NCBI GenBank assembly: GCA_026996605.1
Contig: JALWLE010000096.1
Location: 1-41,858, forward strand
DNA: 41,858 nt
Source of the DNA: Flavobacteriales bacterium
Lineage (GTDB): Bacteria > Bacteroidota > Bacteroidia > Flavobacteriales > Flavobacteriaceae
Reading direction: 5' to 3'
Shown: piece after piece, positions 32,467 through 40,387 of the stretch
Position numbering within the stretch: position 1 is the first letter of the stretch
Layout of the letters: each line of letters starts with the position of its first letter
Translations under genes and position numbers: made by a program
The notes under the pieces: model-generated
Seen by the model: the letters and a program-made list of their open reading frames with translations, nothing else
Told to the model about the DNA's origin: nothing
Databases searched by the model: none

Positions 32467-34527
32467 TCATGAGTTTTGTTCTTTTAAGTTTATGATAAAA
32501 GCAAAGTCGCGTGCCGTGTCTTTTAATGATTTGAAGCGTCCTGAAGATCCACCGTGACCGCTATCCATATCGGTGTGAAGCAGTAAAAGCCGGTCGTCTG
32601 TTTTCAGTTCTCGCAGCTTGGCGACCCACTTTGCCGGTTCCCAATATTGCACTTGTGAGTCGTGTAAACCGGTTGTAACCAATAGATTCGGATAAGCTTT
32701 GGCTTCAACATTATCATAAGGCGAATAAGATTTGATATAGTCATAATAGATTTTATCATTCGGATTACCCCATTCGTCATATTCTCCGGTTGTCAGTGGA
32801 ATAGTCTCATCGAGCATGGTTGTTAGCACATCGACAAAAGGTACTTGTGCGACAACCCCGTTAAAAAGTTGCGGTGCTTGATTGATGACCGCCCCCATCA
32901 ACAAACCGCCGGCTGACCCACCCATAGCATAAAGTTGTGCTGCTGAAGTATATCGGTTGTCAATCAGATACTCGGCTACATCGACAAAATCGTTAAACGT
33001 ATTCTTCTTATGTAGCAATTTTCCGGCTTCATACCAAGGACGCCCCAAATATTCACCACCGCGAATGTGTGCAATGGCAAAAATAAAACCACGATCTAAT
33101 AATGATAAACGATTAGTACTAAACCCGGAATCGACCGTAATACCATAAGCGCCATAGCCGTATAAGAGTAACGGATTGGCTTGCGTCAAATCAGTATTTT
33201 TGTGCCAAACCATCGATACGGGAACCAACTCACCGTCACGTGCCGGCACCCAAATACGTTGTGAGCGGTAATTGTTTTTGTCAAACTGACCATCCGGCAC
33301 TTCTTGTTCCTTTAAGACTGTTTGACTGTGCTTATCAATATCAAATTCAATTACTGATGACGGCGTTGTCATGGAATTGTAAATAAAACGAAATTTATGT
33401 GTGTCCATCTCGGGATTATATGCAGAAAAAACACTGTATGTTTCTTCATCAAAATTGAGATAAAAATCCTCATTTTGATTGATAACCCGAAGTTTATTCA
33501 ATCCCTTCTCACGTTCTTGCAGTAAAATAAAATCGTCAAAAATATCGACATCTTCCAACATCACATCGGGACGATGCGGGATGAATTCTTCCCAATCTTT
33601 CATATTGGTTTGGTGTAAAGCGGTTATCATCAGTTTAAAATTAACCGCATCATCTTTATTCGTCAAGATATAAAACCGGTCATCGCGATGGAATAGATTG
33701 TATTCTACACCTCTTTGTCTTGGTGCAAATATTTTAAATACCTCTTCAGGTCGATTGGCATCTAAATATTGGTATTCGGTGGTCAACGTACTAAACGAAA
33801 CGATATAAATGTACCGGTTGCTCTTGCTTTTGGTTACAAAAACATCAAAAATTTCATCGGTTTCTTCATAAATTAACCGGTCATTTTCAGGTTGGTCGCC
33901 CAATTGGTGTCTATAAATTTGATAGGAACGCAGCGTCTCAGGGTCTTTTTTGGTGTAAAATATATAACGATTATCATTAGACCAAACTGCACTACCTGTC
34001 GTATTTTCAATTTGAATATCTAAGATTTTTCCGGTTTGCAAATCTTTGATTTTCAAGACATATTGTCGTCTTCCGGTCGTATCTTCACCAAAAACGGCAT
34101 AGCGATTATCCGGACTAACTTCCATGCCGATTAGCTTGTAATAACTATAACCGGAAGCCATTTGATTGACATCAAACAAAATTTCTTCGGGTGCATCCAA
34201 GCTTCCTTTACGTCGGGTATAAACCGGATATTCTTTGCCTTTAAAAAATTTAGTTTGATAATAATAGCCGTTTTCATACACCGGTACCGATTCATCTTCT
34301 TGCTTGATACGTGCTTTAAGTTCTTCAAACAAGCGATTTTCAAGTGGCTTATATTGGGTAGTTTGTATTTCAAAATAGCTATTTTCATCCTCAAGATATT
34401 GGATAACTTCAGGATTATTGCGTTTGCGCAACCAATAATAATTATCAATACGTACATCGCCATGTTTCTCTAACTTTGCAGGTATTTTCTTTGCTTTTGG
34501 AGGAGCTATTTGTGTTGTTTTTGTCAT
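32467..34527 (-). CDS. Oligopeptidase B-like prolyl oligopeptidase family peptidase (S9)
   Basis: This 686-residue serine peptidase likely cleaves short peptides after basic residues. It lacks a signal peptide, so it is cytosolic. The N-terminal RIDNYYWLRKRNNPEVIQYL and a seven-bladed propeller (about residues 70-400) are typical. The hydrolase domain carries the nucleophile in AMGGSAGGLLMGAV, the acid in TTGLHDSQVQYWEP and the His in DMDSGHGGSSGRF. EYDEWGNPND is the block characteristic of oligopeptidase B. The leader contains the longest tandem AAATAACC-type repeat of the window. The start codon is the ATG at 34527. Confidence 0.93.
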   Translation of the reverse strand: MTKTTQIAPPKAKKIPAKLEKHGDVRIDNYYWLRKRNNPEVIQYLEDENSYFEIQTTQYKPLENRLFEELKARIKQEDESVPVYENGYYYQTKFFKGKEYPVYTRRKGSLDAPEEILFDVNQMASGYSYYKLIGMEVSPDNRYAVFGEDTTGRRQYVLKIKDLQTGKILDIQIENTTGSAVWSNDNRYIFYTKKDPETLRSYQIYRHQLGDQPENDRLIYEETDEIFDVFVTKSKSNRYIYIVSFSTLTTEYQYLDANRPEEVFKIFAPRQRGVEYNLFHRDDRFYILTNKDDAVNFKLMITALHQTNMKDWEEFIPHRPDVMLEDVDIFDDFILLQEREKGLNKLRVINQNEDFYLNFDEETYSVFSAYNPEMDTHKFRFIYNSMTTPSSVIEFDIDKHSQTVLKEQEVPDGQFDKNNYRSQRIWVPARDGELVPVSMVWHKNTDLTQANPLLLYGYGAYGITVDSGFSTNRLSLLDRGFIFAIAHIRGGEYLGRPWYEAGKLLHKKNTFNDFVDVAEYLIDNRYTSAAQLYAMGGSAGGLLMGAVINQAPQLFNGVVAQVPFVDVLTTMLDETIPLTTGEYDEWGNPNDKIYYDYIKSYSPYDNVEAKAYPNLLVTTGLHDSQVQYWEPAKWVAKLRELKTDDRLLLLHTDMDSGHGGSSGRFKSLKDTARDFAFIINLKEQNS

Positions 34528-34530
34528 ATT

Positions 34531-34620
34531 TGAATGGTTATATGATGATATGATTATATGGTTATTTGATGATGTGGTTATTTGATGATGTGGTTATATA
34601 GTTATTTAATGATACTGATG
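34531..34620 (-). repeat. Long sense-oriented tandem leader repeat before the S9 peptidase
   Basis: On the minus strand the leader has about five units related to ATCATCAAATAACCACATC and ATCATATAACCAT, ending 3 bp before the ATG at 34527. The motif matches 40329-40377. Confidence 0.8.
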
Positions 34621-34881
34621 AATTGATGACTTGATGATTAATTTCATTTCAGATGTCTGATTTTTAAGATTCATACTTTTATTATATATAAATTTGAGAA
34701 AATGAGATTTTTAATAAAAATTAAAATACATAAACTTAATGAACTTCTTAATGGACTTAATGCTTTAATGGTTATTATTTTCAATTCTTAATTATCATTA
34801 TCCATCATCTCATATCCAACTAACAATTCAGATTCATTTCCTGACAATTGTCGGGAGGGCGTCAATCGTTCCGCTTCACAC
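34621..34881. other. AT-rich non-coding stretch with one small hairpin
   Basis: No gene is seen. The stretch is rich in simple AT sequence. CCTGACAATTGTCGGG (34840-34855) is a short palindrome similar to the CCCGAC/GTCGGG hairpins at 8424, 11651 and 21527. Confidence 0.5.
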
Positions 34882-35253
34882 TTAAAATTCTTCTTCTAAA
34901 AAATCATCTAAATCTCTGCGGTCTTTTTTAGTTGGTCTGCCGGTGCCTTTCTTACGATAGTAGTCTTTGGCAAGTTTGAGTAACTCTTGATTTTCAAAAG
35001 CTTCTTTGGGTGTCCGGTCTTTGATATATTGCGGTACCAATTTGGCGCCTACTCTGCTTTTGGGGGTATCTAAAACCAAAATCCGGTACGTAATTTGATT
35101 TTTTCTAACTTCCAATTGGTCACCGCCGAAAACTTCTTTTGCCGGTTTAGCTATCACACCATTAATCCGCACATGTCCTTTTTTTATAGCATCGGCAGAA
35201 ATATTTCTTGTTTTATAAAAACGTACTGCCCATAAAAACTTATCAATACGCAT
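34882..35253 (-). CDS. S4-domain RNA-binding protein, Hsp15-like
   Basis: This 123-residue protein has an N-terminal S4 domain: MRIDKFLWAVRFYKTRNISADAIKKGHVRINGVIAK contains the usual helix-turn-strand with conserved Arg and the RVNG-like loop. The remainder is Lys- and Arg-rich (DYYRKKGTGRPTKKDRRDLDD), as in heat-shock protein Hsp15, which recycles 50S subunits carrying nascent chains. The role here is inferred from that family. The gene is monocistronic with a TATTTTTG box 27 bp before the start, and is divergent from the FKBP-like lipoprotein gene. Confidence 0.88.
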   Translation of the reverse strand: MRIDKFLWAVRFYKTRNISADAIKKGHVRINGVIAKPAKEVFGGDQLEVRKNQITYRILVLDTPKSRVGAKLVPQYIKDRTPKEAFENQELLKLAKDYYRKKGTGRPTKKDRRDLDDFLEEEF

Positions 35254-35279
35254 AGTTTAAAAATTTGTTAAGTTTGATG

Positions 35280-35287
35280 CAAAAATA
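35280..35287 (-). promoter_or_regulatory. Predicted -7 promoter box for the S4-domain gene
   Basis: TATTTTTG on the minus strand fits TAnnTTTG, 27 bp before the ATG at 35253. A plus-strand TATCTTGC near 35298 may serve the divergent lipoprotein gene, one base short of consensus. Confidence 0.45.
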
Positions 35288-35380
35288 AATAAAAATCGTA
35301 TCTTGCAAGCCAATAGTATTATCAGATTACCGAATAATAATCGTTATTTTGATAAACATCATAAATTAAACCTTAAGTCT

Positions 35381-36256
35381 ATGACTATTAGAATTTTAGC
35401 TATTATAAGTTTATCTATGTTTTTAATGGCATCATCATGTAAAGAAGATGAACCAACACCTGAAATACCAATCAAAGATCGCATTGAACAATATAATAAT
35501 GTAGAAAAAGATTCCATTGAAGTTTATATGAAAACACATTATTATGTATTAGATGCACAGTATAATGTTACTATTGATACTATAGATCCTGCAGGTTCTC
35601 ATATGTCTATCTGGGATGATCCTAATCTGCAAATACTTCAAGTAACTGACCCTAATGAAGACAACTTGGTTTATGATCTTTACTATATACCTTTTAGAAT
35701 AGGTGATAGTAAACAAATTCATAAAATGGATAAAGTTTTAATGGCTTATAAAGGTTGGTTGTTAAACAACGAAGTATTTGACGAGAGAATTGATAATCTA
35801 CCCGTCTGGACTGAAATAAGTAAAGTTATCAAGGCTTGGCAAGAGGTTATACCTAACTTTAAGGACGGCACTTATATTGATAATGGTGATGGTACATTTA
35901 CTTTCTCCGGTTATGGGGCAGGTATGTTGATTACACCTTCAGGACTGGGATATTATCAATTCACTCAAAACAAAATACCCGCCTATTCACCATTAGTATT
36001 TTCGTTTAAAACTTTTGTGAATGATGATGATATAGATAACGATCATGTTAAAAATATTGATGAAGATATTGATCAAGATGGAAATGTTTTCAATGATGAC
36101 ACCGATCAGGATAAAATTTACAATATTTATGATAGTGATGATGATGGGGATGGAATCTCAACCAAAGATGAAGATGCTAACGGAGATGGTGATCCTACTA
36201 ATGATGATTCGGATGGTGACGGCACGCCGGATTATTTAGATGCCGATACACATTAA
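35381..36256 (+). CDS. FKBP-like lipoprotein with thrombospondin-type-3-like Asp repeats
   Basis: This 291-residue lipoprotein has lipobox MASSC (Cys20), followed at once by KEDE, which fits the K-D/E surface-export signal of Bacteroidota. Residues about 35-215 resemble FKBP-type peptidyl-prolyl isomerases of flavobacteria (VLMAYKGWLLNNEVFDE, VIKAWQEVIPNF, GAGMLITPSGLGYYQF), although several catalytic aromatic residues are hard to assign. Residues 225-291 are a run of D-x-D-x-D-G type repeats (DSDDDGDGISTKDEDANGDG), as in calcium-binding thrombospondin type 3 repeats. The ATG at 35381 is used because an in-frame TTG at 35303 gives no signal peptide. A terminator follows at 36288. Confidence 0.78.
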   Translation: MTIRILAIISLSMFLMASSCKEDEPTPEIPIKDRIEQYNNVEKDSIEVYMKTHYYVLDAQYNVTIDTIDPAGSHMSIWDDPNLQILQVTDPNEDNLVYDLYYIPFRIGDSKQIHKMDKVLMAYKGWLLNNEVFDERIDNLPVWTEISKVIKAWQEVIPNFKDGTYIDNGDGTFTFSGYGAGMLITPSGLGYYQFTQNKIPAYSPLVFSFKTFVNDDDIDNDHVKNIDEDIDQDGNVFNDDTDQDKIYNIYDSDDDGDGISTKDEDANGDGDPTNDDSDGDGTPDYLDADTH

Positions 36257-36287
36257 TTTTTTAATAAGATAGTCATATAAGAAAATG

Positions 36288-36320
36288 AATAAGGCACTTG
36301 AATCAAGTGCCTTATTTTTA
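36288..36320. terminator. Bidirectional terminator between convergent lipoprotein genes
   Basis: A 13-bp perfect stem (AATAAGGCACTTG at 36288-36300 with CAAGTGCCTTATT at 36304-36316) has an AAT loop and a T-tract after it. It closes the plus-strand FKBP-like gene. The minus-strand lipoprotein stop (36318-36320) directly adjoins it. Confidence 0.9.
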
Positions 36321-36770
36321 TTTGCCGTACTTAAATTGATCCCGTTTGATATCACCGGAATTGTCAACAAATGGTACTAAATACTCAAAAATATCAGAAT
36401 TGAGTTGTATAATTTGTAAATCATCGAGTATATTATGGTTTAAATTGGCATCAAAATATCGAGTGCGTACAAAATAAATGGAACTACTGGCAACTATCTC
36501 CCATGTACCATCCTGAATCAAGATATTGTTATCATATTTTTTATACTTAAAATCATCGGTAAAAACATATTTTAAATTGGTAATGGAATTGGTACTGCTG
36601 GCATTACCATTGACATAACGAGTCACCTCAATACCGTTCCAAGGGTGTGACACCAATAATTCTTCATATGTTGGAGCAGATTTGTCTTGCTTTTTTTCAG
36701 TTGTACAATTGAGCATAAAAATACTCAACACTACTATAAAACCAAATTTGATAAAAGATGATGGAGTCAT
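36318..36770 (-). CDS. Small lipoprotein, lipocalin-like, paralogue of the one at 23913
   Basis: This 150-residue lipoprotein has lipobox FMLNC (Cys22). The mature part has HPWNGIEVTRYVNG, a short strand with FTDDFKYKK, DGTWEIVASSSIYFVRTRYFD and DIFEYLVPF. The same landmarks in the same order occur in the product at 23913, so they are paralogues, with perhaps one third identity by eye. Small lipocalin-like outer-membrane proteins of this kind are common in Bacteroidota and their ligands are unknown. It is monocistronic, ends at a bidirectional terminator and lies upstream of nothing on its strand within 300 bp. Confidence 0.8.
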   Translation of the reverse strand: MTPSSFIKFGFIVVLSIFMLNCTTEKKQDKSAPTYEELLVSHPWNGIEVTRYVNGNASSTNSITNLKYVFTDDFKYKKYDNNILIQDGTWEIVASSSIYFVRTRYFDANLNHNILDDLQIIQLNSDIFEYLVPFVDNSGDIKRDQFKYGK

Positions 36771-36885
36771 AACGATATATTTTTAATTCTATAACAAAAT
36801 TAATTCATAGAAATACATCGTATATAACAAATACATAAAGTGTAAAAAATAATTTATAAAATGAATATTTTCTTATACCAACGTA

Positions 36886-38331
36886 TTAAATTCGACTACC
36901 AAACAAAGTTGCCGAAGTACAATCATTCACTTTAACATGTACCAAATCACCGGGTTTTTCTTTACCGGTTTTTTCAAAAATAACAACGGCATTTTGCGAG
37001 TTACGTCCCATCCAATGTTTATTGGATTTTTTGGAATTACCTTCAACCAAGACTTCTACCTCTTTTCCTATAAATTGTTGCATACGATATAAACTATGCG
37101 CTTGTTGTTTATCTATAATTTCACGTAAACGACGCAATTTGATATGATGCGGCACATCATCTGTCATTTTTCTGGCGCCCAAAGTGCCGGGTCGAACCGA
37201 GTAAGCAAACATAAATCCAAAATCATATTTGACATAATCCATCAAATCAAGAGTTGCTTGGTGGTCTTCTTCAGTTTCCGTACTAAACCCTGCTATCATA
37301 TCTTGTGAAATAGCCACATCAGGAATATATTTGCGTATGGTATCAATAGTTTGTTTATATTCGGATATGGTATGCTTTCGGTTCATCAATTTTAAAATCC
37401 GGTCACTACCTGATTGTACGGGCAAATGAATATGTTTAGCAATATTTGAGTATTTTGCCATGGTTTTAATCACTTCCAAACTAAAATCTTGCGGGTTGGA
37501 AGTAGAAAACCGAATACGAATATTAGGAAATCGTTCGGCTACCATTTCTAAAAGTCCGGCAAAATCAATCGCATTTTGTTTAATTTCATCAGGTTGATTG
37601 ACAAAATCTTTTTTCAGTCCGCCGCCATACCATAGATAGCTGTCAACATTTTGTCCCAATAAAGTTACTTCTTTAAAACCTTTATCTTCTAAAACTTGTA
37701 TTTCACTTAAAATACTTTCCGGATTACGACTACGTTCACGACCGCGCGTAAAAGGCACCACACAAAACGTACACATATTATCACAACCGCGCGTGATAGA
37801 CACAAAAGCAGACACTCCGTTACTGTTTAAACGGACAGGTTCAATATCGGCATAGGTTTCTTCCTTACTCAATAAGACGTTGACCGCTTTACGACCGTCT
37901 TCCAATTCATTTATCAAATTAGGTAAATCACGATAAGCATCCGGACCCACTACCAAATCAACTAATTGCTCTTGCTCTAAAATCTTTTCTTTAATGCGTT
38001 CTGCCATACATCCCATCAAACCAATTTTAGTTTTGGGCTTATTTTGTTTGAGTTTATTAAAATGCTTTAAACGATTACGTACGGTTGTTTCTGCTTTTTC
38101 TCTAATAGAACAAGTATTAATCAATATTAAGTCCGCTTCATCAACTTGATCTGTCGTATTATAGCCTTGCTTTAAAAGTATAGATGCTACAATTTCAGAA
38201 TCATTCATATTCATCTGACAACCGTAACTTTCTATAAAAACCTTTTTGGTATTGTCTGGGGCTTGCGTAATTTTGGTTGCGCTACCCTGCAAGGTTTCGT
38301 CTATCTTTTTTGTTATATCGTTTTGTTTCAT
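36886..38331 (-). CDS. miaB: tRNA-2-methylthio-N6-dimethylallyladenosine synthase MiaB
   Basis: This 481-residue radical-SAM methylthiotransferase adds the 2-methylthio group to i6A37 of tRNAs reading U-starting codons. The N-terminal UPF0004 domain has its three cluster Cys in ESYGCQMNMND, NTCSIREKA and LMGCMAERI. The radical-SAM Cys triad is RGCDNMCTFCVVPFTRGRERSR. HLPVQSGSDRILKLMNR and a C-terminal TRAM domain (EVEVLVEGNSKKSNKH) follow. The order and length match MiaB rather than MtaB or RimO. The 35-residue N-terminal extension before KKVFIESYG is typical of the family in this phylum. The promoter box ends 5 bp before the ATG, predicting a nearly leaderless mRNA. Confidence 0.96.
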   Translation of the reverse strand: MKQNDITKKIDETLQGSATKITQAPDNTKKVFIESYGCQMNMNDSEIVASILLKQGYNTTDQVDEADLILINTCSIREKAETTVRNRLKHFNKLKQNKPKTKIGLMGCMAERIKEKILEQEQLVDLVVGPDAYRDLPNLINELEDGRKAVNVLLSKEETYADIEPVRLNSNGVSAFVSITRGCDNMCTFCVVPFTRGRERSRNPESILSEIQVLEDKGFKEVTLLGQNVDSYLWYGGGLKKDFVNQPDEIKQNAIDFAGLLEMVAERFPNIRIRFSTSNPQDFSLEVIKTMAKYSNIAKHIHLPVQSGSDRILKLMNRKHTISEYKQTIDTIRKYIPDVAISQDMIAGFSTETEEDHQATLDLMDYVKYDFGFMFAYSVRPGTLGARKMTDDVPHHIKLRRLREIIDKQQAHSLYRMQQFIGKEVEVLVEGNSKKSNKHWMGRNSQNAVVIFEKTGKEKPGDLVHVKVNDCTSATLFGSRI

Positions 38332-38336
38332 AAGTG

Positions 38337-38344
38337 CAAAGATA
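38337..38344 (-). promoter_or_regulatory. Near-leaderless -7 promoter box for miaB
   Basis: On the minus strand TATCTTTG fits TAnnTTTG exactly and is followed by CACTT and the ATG at 38331. No -33 match was found at normal spacing. Confidence 0.6.
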
Positions 38345-38482
38345 AAATTTATTCTTTTATATAGCTTTGTTATTTTAGTTACAAATTAATATAAAAGTAA
38401 CTTTAAATAAAATGTTACGGTTAATCAATCCCTTTGTTTTTTTAAACCTTAAAAATGTCATTAAAGAATTGTATTTTTTTTA

Positions 38483-38490
38483 TATCTTTA
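38483..38490 (+). promoter_or_regulatory. Predicted -7 promoter box for iorA
   Basis: TATCTTTA differs from TAnnTTTG at the last base only and lies 24 bp before the ATG at 38515. Confidence 0.45.
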
Positions 38491-38514
38491 AGCGAGATTT
38501 GAAAATATACAATT

Positions 38515-40131
38515 ATGCAAAAAATACTATTGGGAAATGAAGCGATTGCTCAAGGTGCTATCGATGCCGGTTTGTCCGGTGCTTATGGCTATCCGGGTAC
38601 ACCTTCTACCGAAATTATTGAATATATCACTGTCCAACCTGAAACCAAATCAGGTAAAATTAAAGCGCATTGGTCCACCAACGAAAAGGTAGCTATGGAA
38701 GAAGCTTTAGGTATGTCATATGCCGGTAAACGTGCCATAGTCACCATGAAACATGTTGGACTTAATGTGGCTGCAGATGCTTTTATTAATATGGCAATAT
38801 CAGGTATCAACGGTGGTTTGGTGGTGGTCGTTGCCGACGATCCGTCACAGCATTCCTCACAAAATGAACAAGATAGTCGTTTTTACGGTAAATTTGCCAT
38901 GTTGCCTATTTTGGAACCTTCCAATCAGCAAGAAGCATACGATATGATGTCATATGCTTTTGAGTTATCAGAAAAAACCAAATTACCGGTCTTATTCCGT
39001 TCAGTAACACGCTTATCACACTCGCGAGCTAATGTTAAGTTAAAAGACAAACAAGAGCAAAACCCCTTAAATCTAGTAGAAGACACCAAACGATTTGCCT
39101 TGATTCCGTCTTTTGCCAAAATTCAATATCGTGGCTTGATTGAAAAACAAAAAGAGTTAGAAAAAATTGCCGAATCATCCCCTTGGAACGTTTATGAAGA
39201 AGGAACAGACCCCTCTCTCGGAATTATTGCTTCCGGTATTGCCATCAATTATCTGCTCGAGAATTTTCCGGAAGGTGTGCCTTATGACGTTTTAAAAGTC
39301 AGTCACTATCCCTTACCTAAAGAACAAGTGCGAAAAATGTTTGACCGTGTTGATAAAATTCTGGTTTTAGAAGACGGTTATCCTTTTATCGAAGAAATGA
39401 TTAGCGATTATTTAGGCAGAGAACAAAAAGTAACCGGAAGACTCTCCGGTACCATTCCGCGAACAGGCGAACTCAACCCCAATATTGTAGCACATGCGCT
39501 CGGACTGGAAAACAAAATTGATGAAGAAATTCCGGAAATCGTAGCCGGACGCCCCCCTCAACTCTGTCCGGGTTGCGGTCATATCGATTTGTATGAAGAA
39601 CTAAATGATATAATCCCAGAAATAGGTGACAATCGTGTATTTTCAGACATTGGATGTTATTCATTAGGCGTTTTAGAACCTTATGACAGCATTGATACCT
39701 TGATTGATATGGGCGCTTCCATTCCTATGGCAAAAGGTGCTGCCGATGCCGGATTGTTGCCGGCAATAGCTGTGATTGGCGATTCTACTTTTACACATTC
39801 GGGCATGACCGGCTTATTAAGTGCCGTTTGGGACAATTCGCCTATTACAGTTATTATCTCCGATAACTCTGCGGTCGCTATGACAGGCGCTCAGCCCTCA
39901 GCAGCTATGGGACGCTTGTATGATATAGCCAAAGGATTGGGTGTCCCTGAAGAGCATATTAAAATCATCATTCCGTTGAAAAAATATCACGATAAAAATG
40001 TAGAAATCATTAAAAAAGAACTGGATTATCAAGGTGTTTCGTTGATTATTGCTCAACGACCTTGTGTGACAATGTCTAATGACAAAAAAGAATTAGCACG
40101 ACAATTTAACACATTTGAACCCAGTTATTAA
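38515..40131 (+). CDS. iorA: Indolepyruvate:ferredoxin oxidoreductase alpha subunit, short form without ferredoxin domain
   Basis: This 538-residue TPP-dependent subunit oxidises aryl-pyruvates (from aromatic amino acids) to aryl-acetyl-CoA and reduces ferredoxin. The pyrimidine-binding domain is at the N-terminus (LLGNEAIAQGAIDAG, YPGTPSTEIIEY). The TPP domain has LCPGCGHIDLYEEL, DIGCYSLG and GDSTFTHSG, with the metal-binding ISDNSAVAMTG. Archaeal IorA proteins have a further C-terminal domain with two [4Fe-4S] clusters; here the chain ends about 20 residues after the TPP domain and lacks CxxCxxC motifs. I recall similar short forms in other Bacteroidota. Electrons must then leave through clusters elsewhere. 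The beta subunit gene follows after 256 bp of repeats. Confidence 0.88.
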   Translation: MQKILLGNEAIAQGAIDAGLSGAYGYPGTPSTEIIEYITVQPETKSGKIKAHWSTNEKVAMEEALGMSYAGKRAIVTMKHVGLNVAADAFINMAISGINGGLVVVVADDPSQHSSQNEQDSRFYGKFAMLPILEPSNQQEAYDMMSYAFELSEKTKLPVLFRSVTRLSHSRANVKLKDKQEQNPLNLVEDTKRFALIPSFAKIQYRGLIEKQKELEKIAESSPWNVYEEGTDPSLGIIASGIAINYLLENFPEGVPYDVLKVSHYPLPKEQVRKMFDRVDKILVLEDGYPFIEEMISDYLGREQKVTGRLSGTIPRTGELNPNIVAHALGLENKIDEEIPEIVAGRPPQLCPGCGHIDLYEELNDIIPEIGDNRVFSDIGCYSLGVLEPYDSIDTLIDMGASIPMAKGAADAGLLPAIAVIGDSTFTHSGMTGLLSAVWDNSPITVIISDNSAVAMTGAQPSAAMGRLYDIAKGLGVPEEHIKIIIPLKKYHDKNVEIIKKELDYQGVSLIIAQRPCVTMSNDKKELARQFNTFEPSY

Positions 40132-40151
40132 AAGTAAAAAGTACAAAAACA

Positions 40152-40196
40152 GGTCACTTCGATACATCCCGAATAGCATCGGGACACTCAGTGACC
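40152..40196 (-). repeat. 45-bp nested palindromic element, inverted copy
   Basis: The outer arms GGTCACT (40152-40158) and AGTGACC (40190-40196) pair fully. The inner stem CCCGA/TCGGG surrounds ATAGCA. It is nearly the exact reverse complement of 31600-31644, with about four differences in 45 positions. Confidence 0.8.
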
Positions 40197-40279
40197 TATG
40201 TGACAGAAATATCGATGGCTAAGCATCTATATTAAAAGGTGATTTTAGAACACTCAGTAACCCAAGAAGCAGCATCAAA

Positions 40280-40325
40280 GGTGACTGAGTGCTGTGAGTG
40301 CAGCGAACAGTGTACCGAAGTCACC
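40280..40325 (+). repeat. Nested palindromic element, copy with outer arms GGTGACT/AGTCACC
   Basis: The outer arms GGTGACT (40280-40286) and AGTCACC (40319-40325) pair fully but differ from the neighbouring copy. The inner part has CTG/CAG pairing around a longer loop. Confidence 0.7.
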
Positions 40326-40328
40326 GAT

Positions 40329-40377
40329 ATCAAATAACCATATCATCAAATAACCATATCATCAAATAACCAATATC
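40329..40377 (+). repeat. Three-unit 16-bp tandem leader repeat before iorB
   Basis: The unit ATCAAATAACCATATC occurs at 40329 and 40345, and once more with one extra A at 40361-40377. ATCAATAAAA then leads to the ATG at 40388. It is oriented in the sense of the downstream gene, like those at 4131, 8354, 21836 and 34531. Confidence 0.85.
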
Positions 40378-40387
40378 ATCAATAAAA

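Noticed and set aside
36045-36239. Met-rich frame inside the Asp-repeat region
   Set aside because: It is a frame-shifted reading of the GATGATGAT-like codons of the lipoprotein's Asp repeats.
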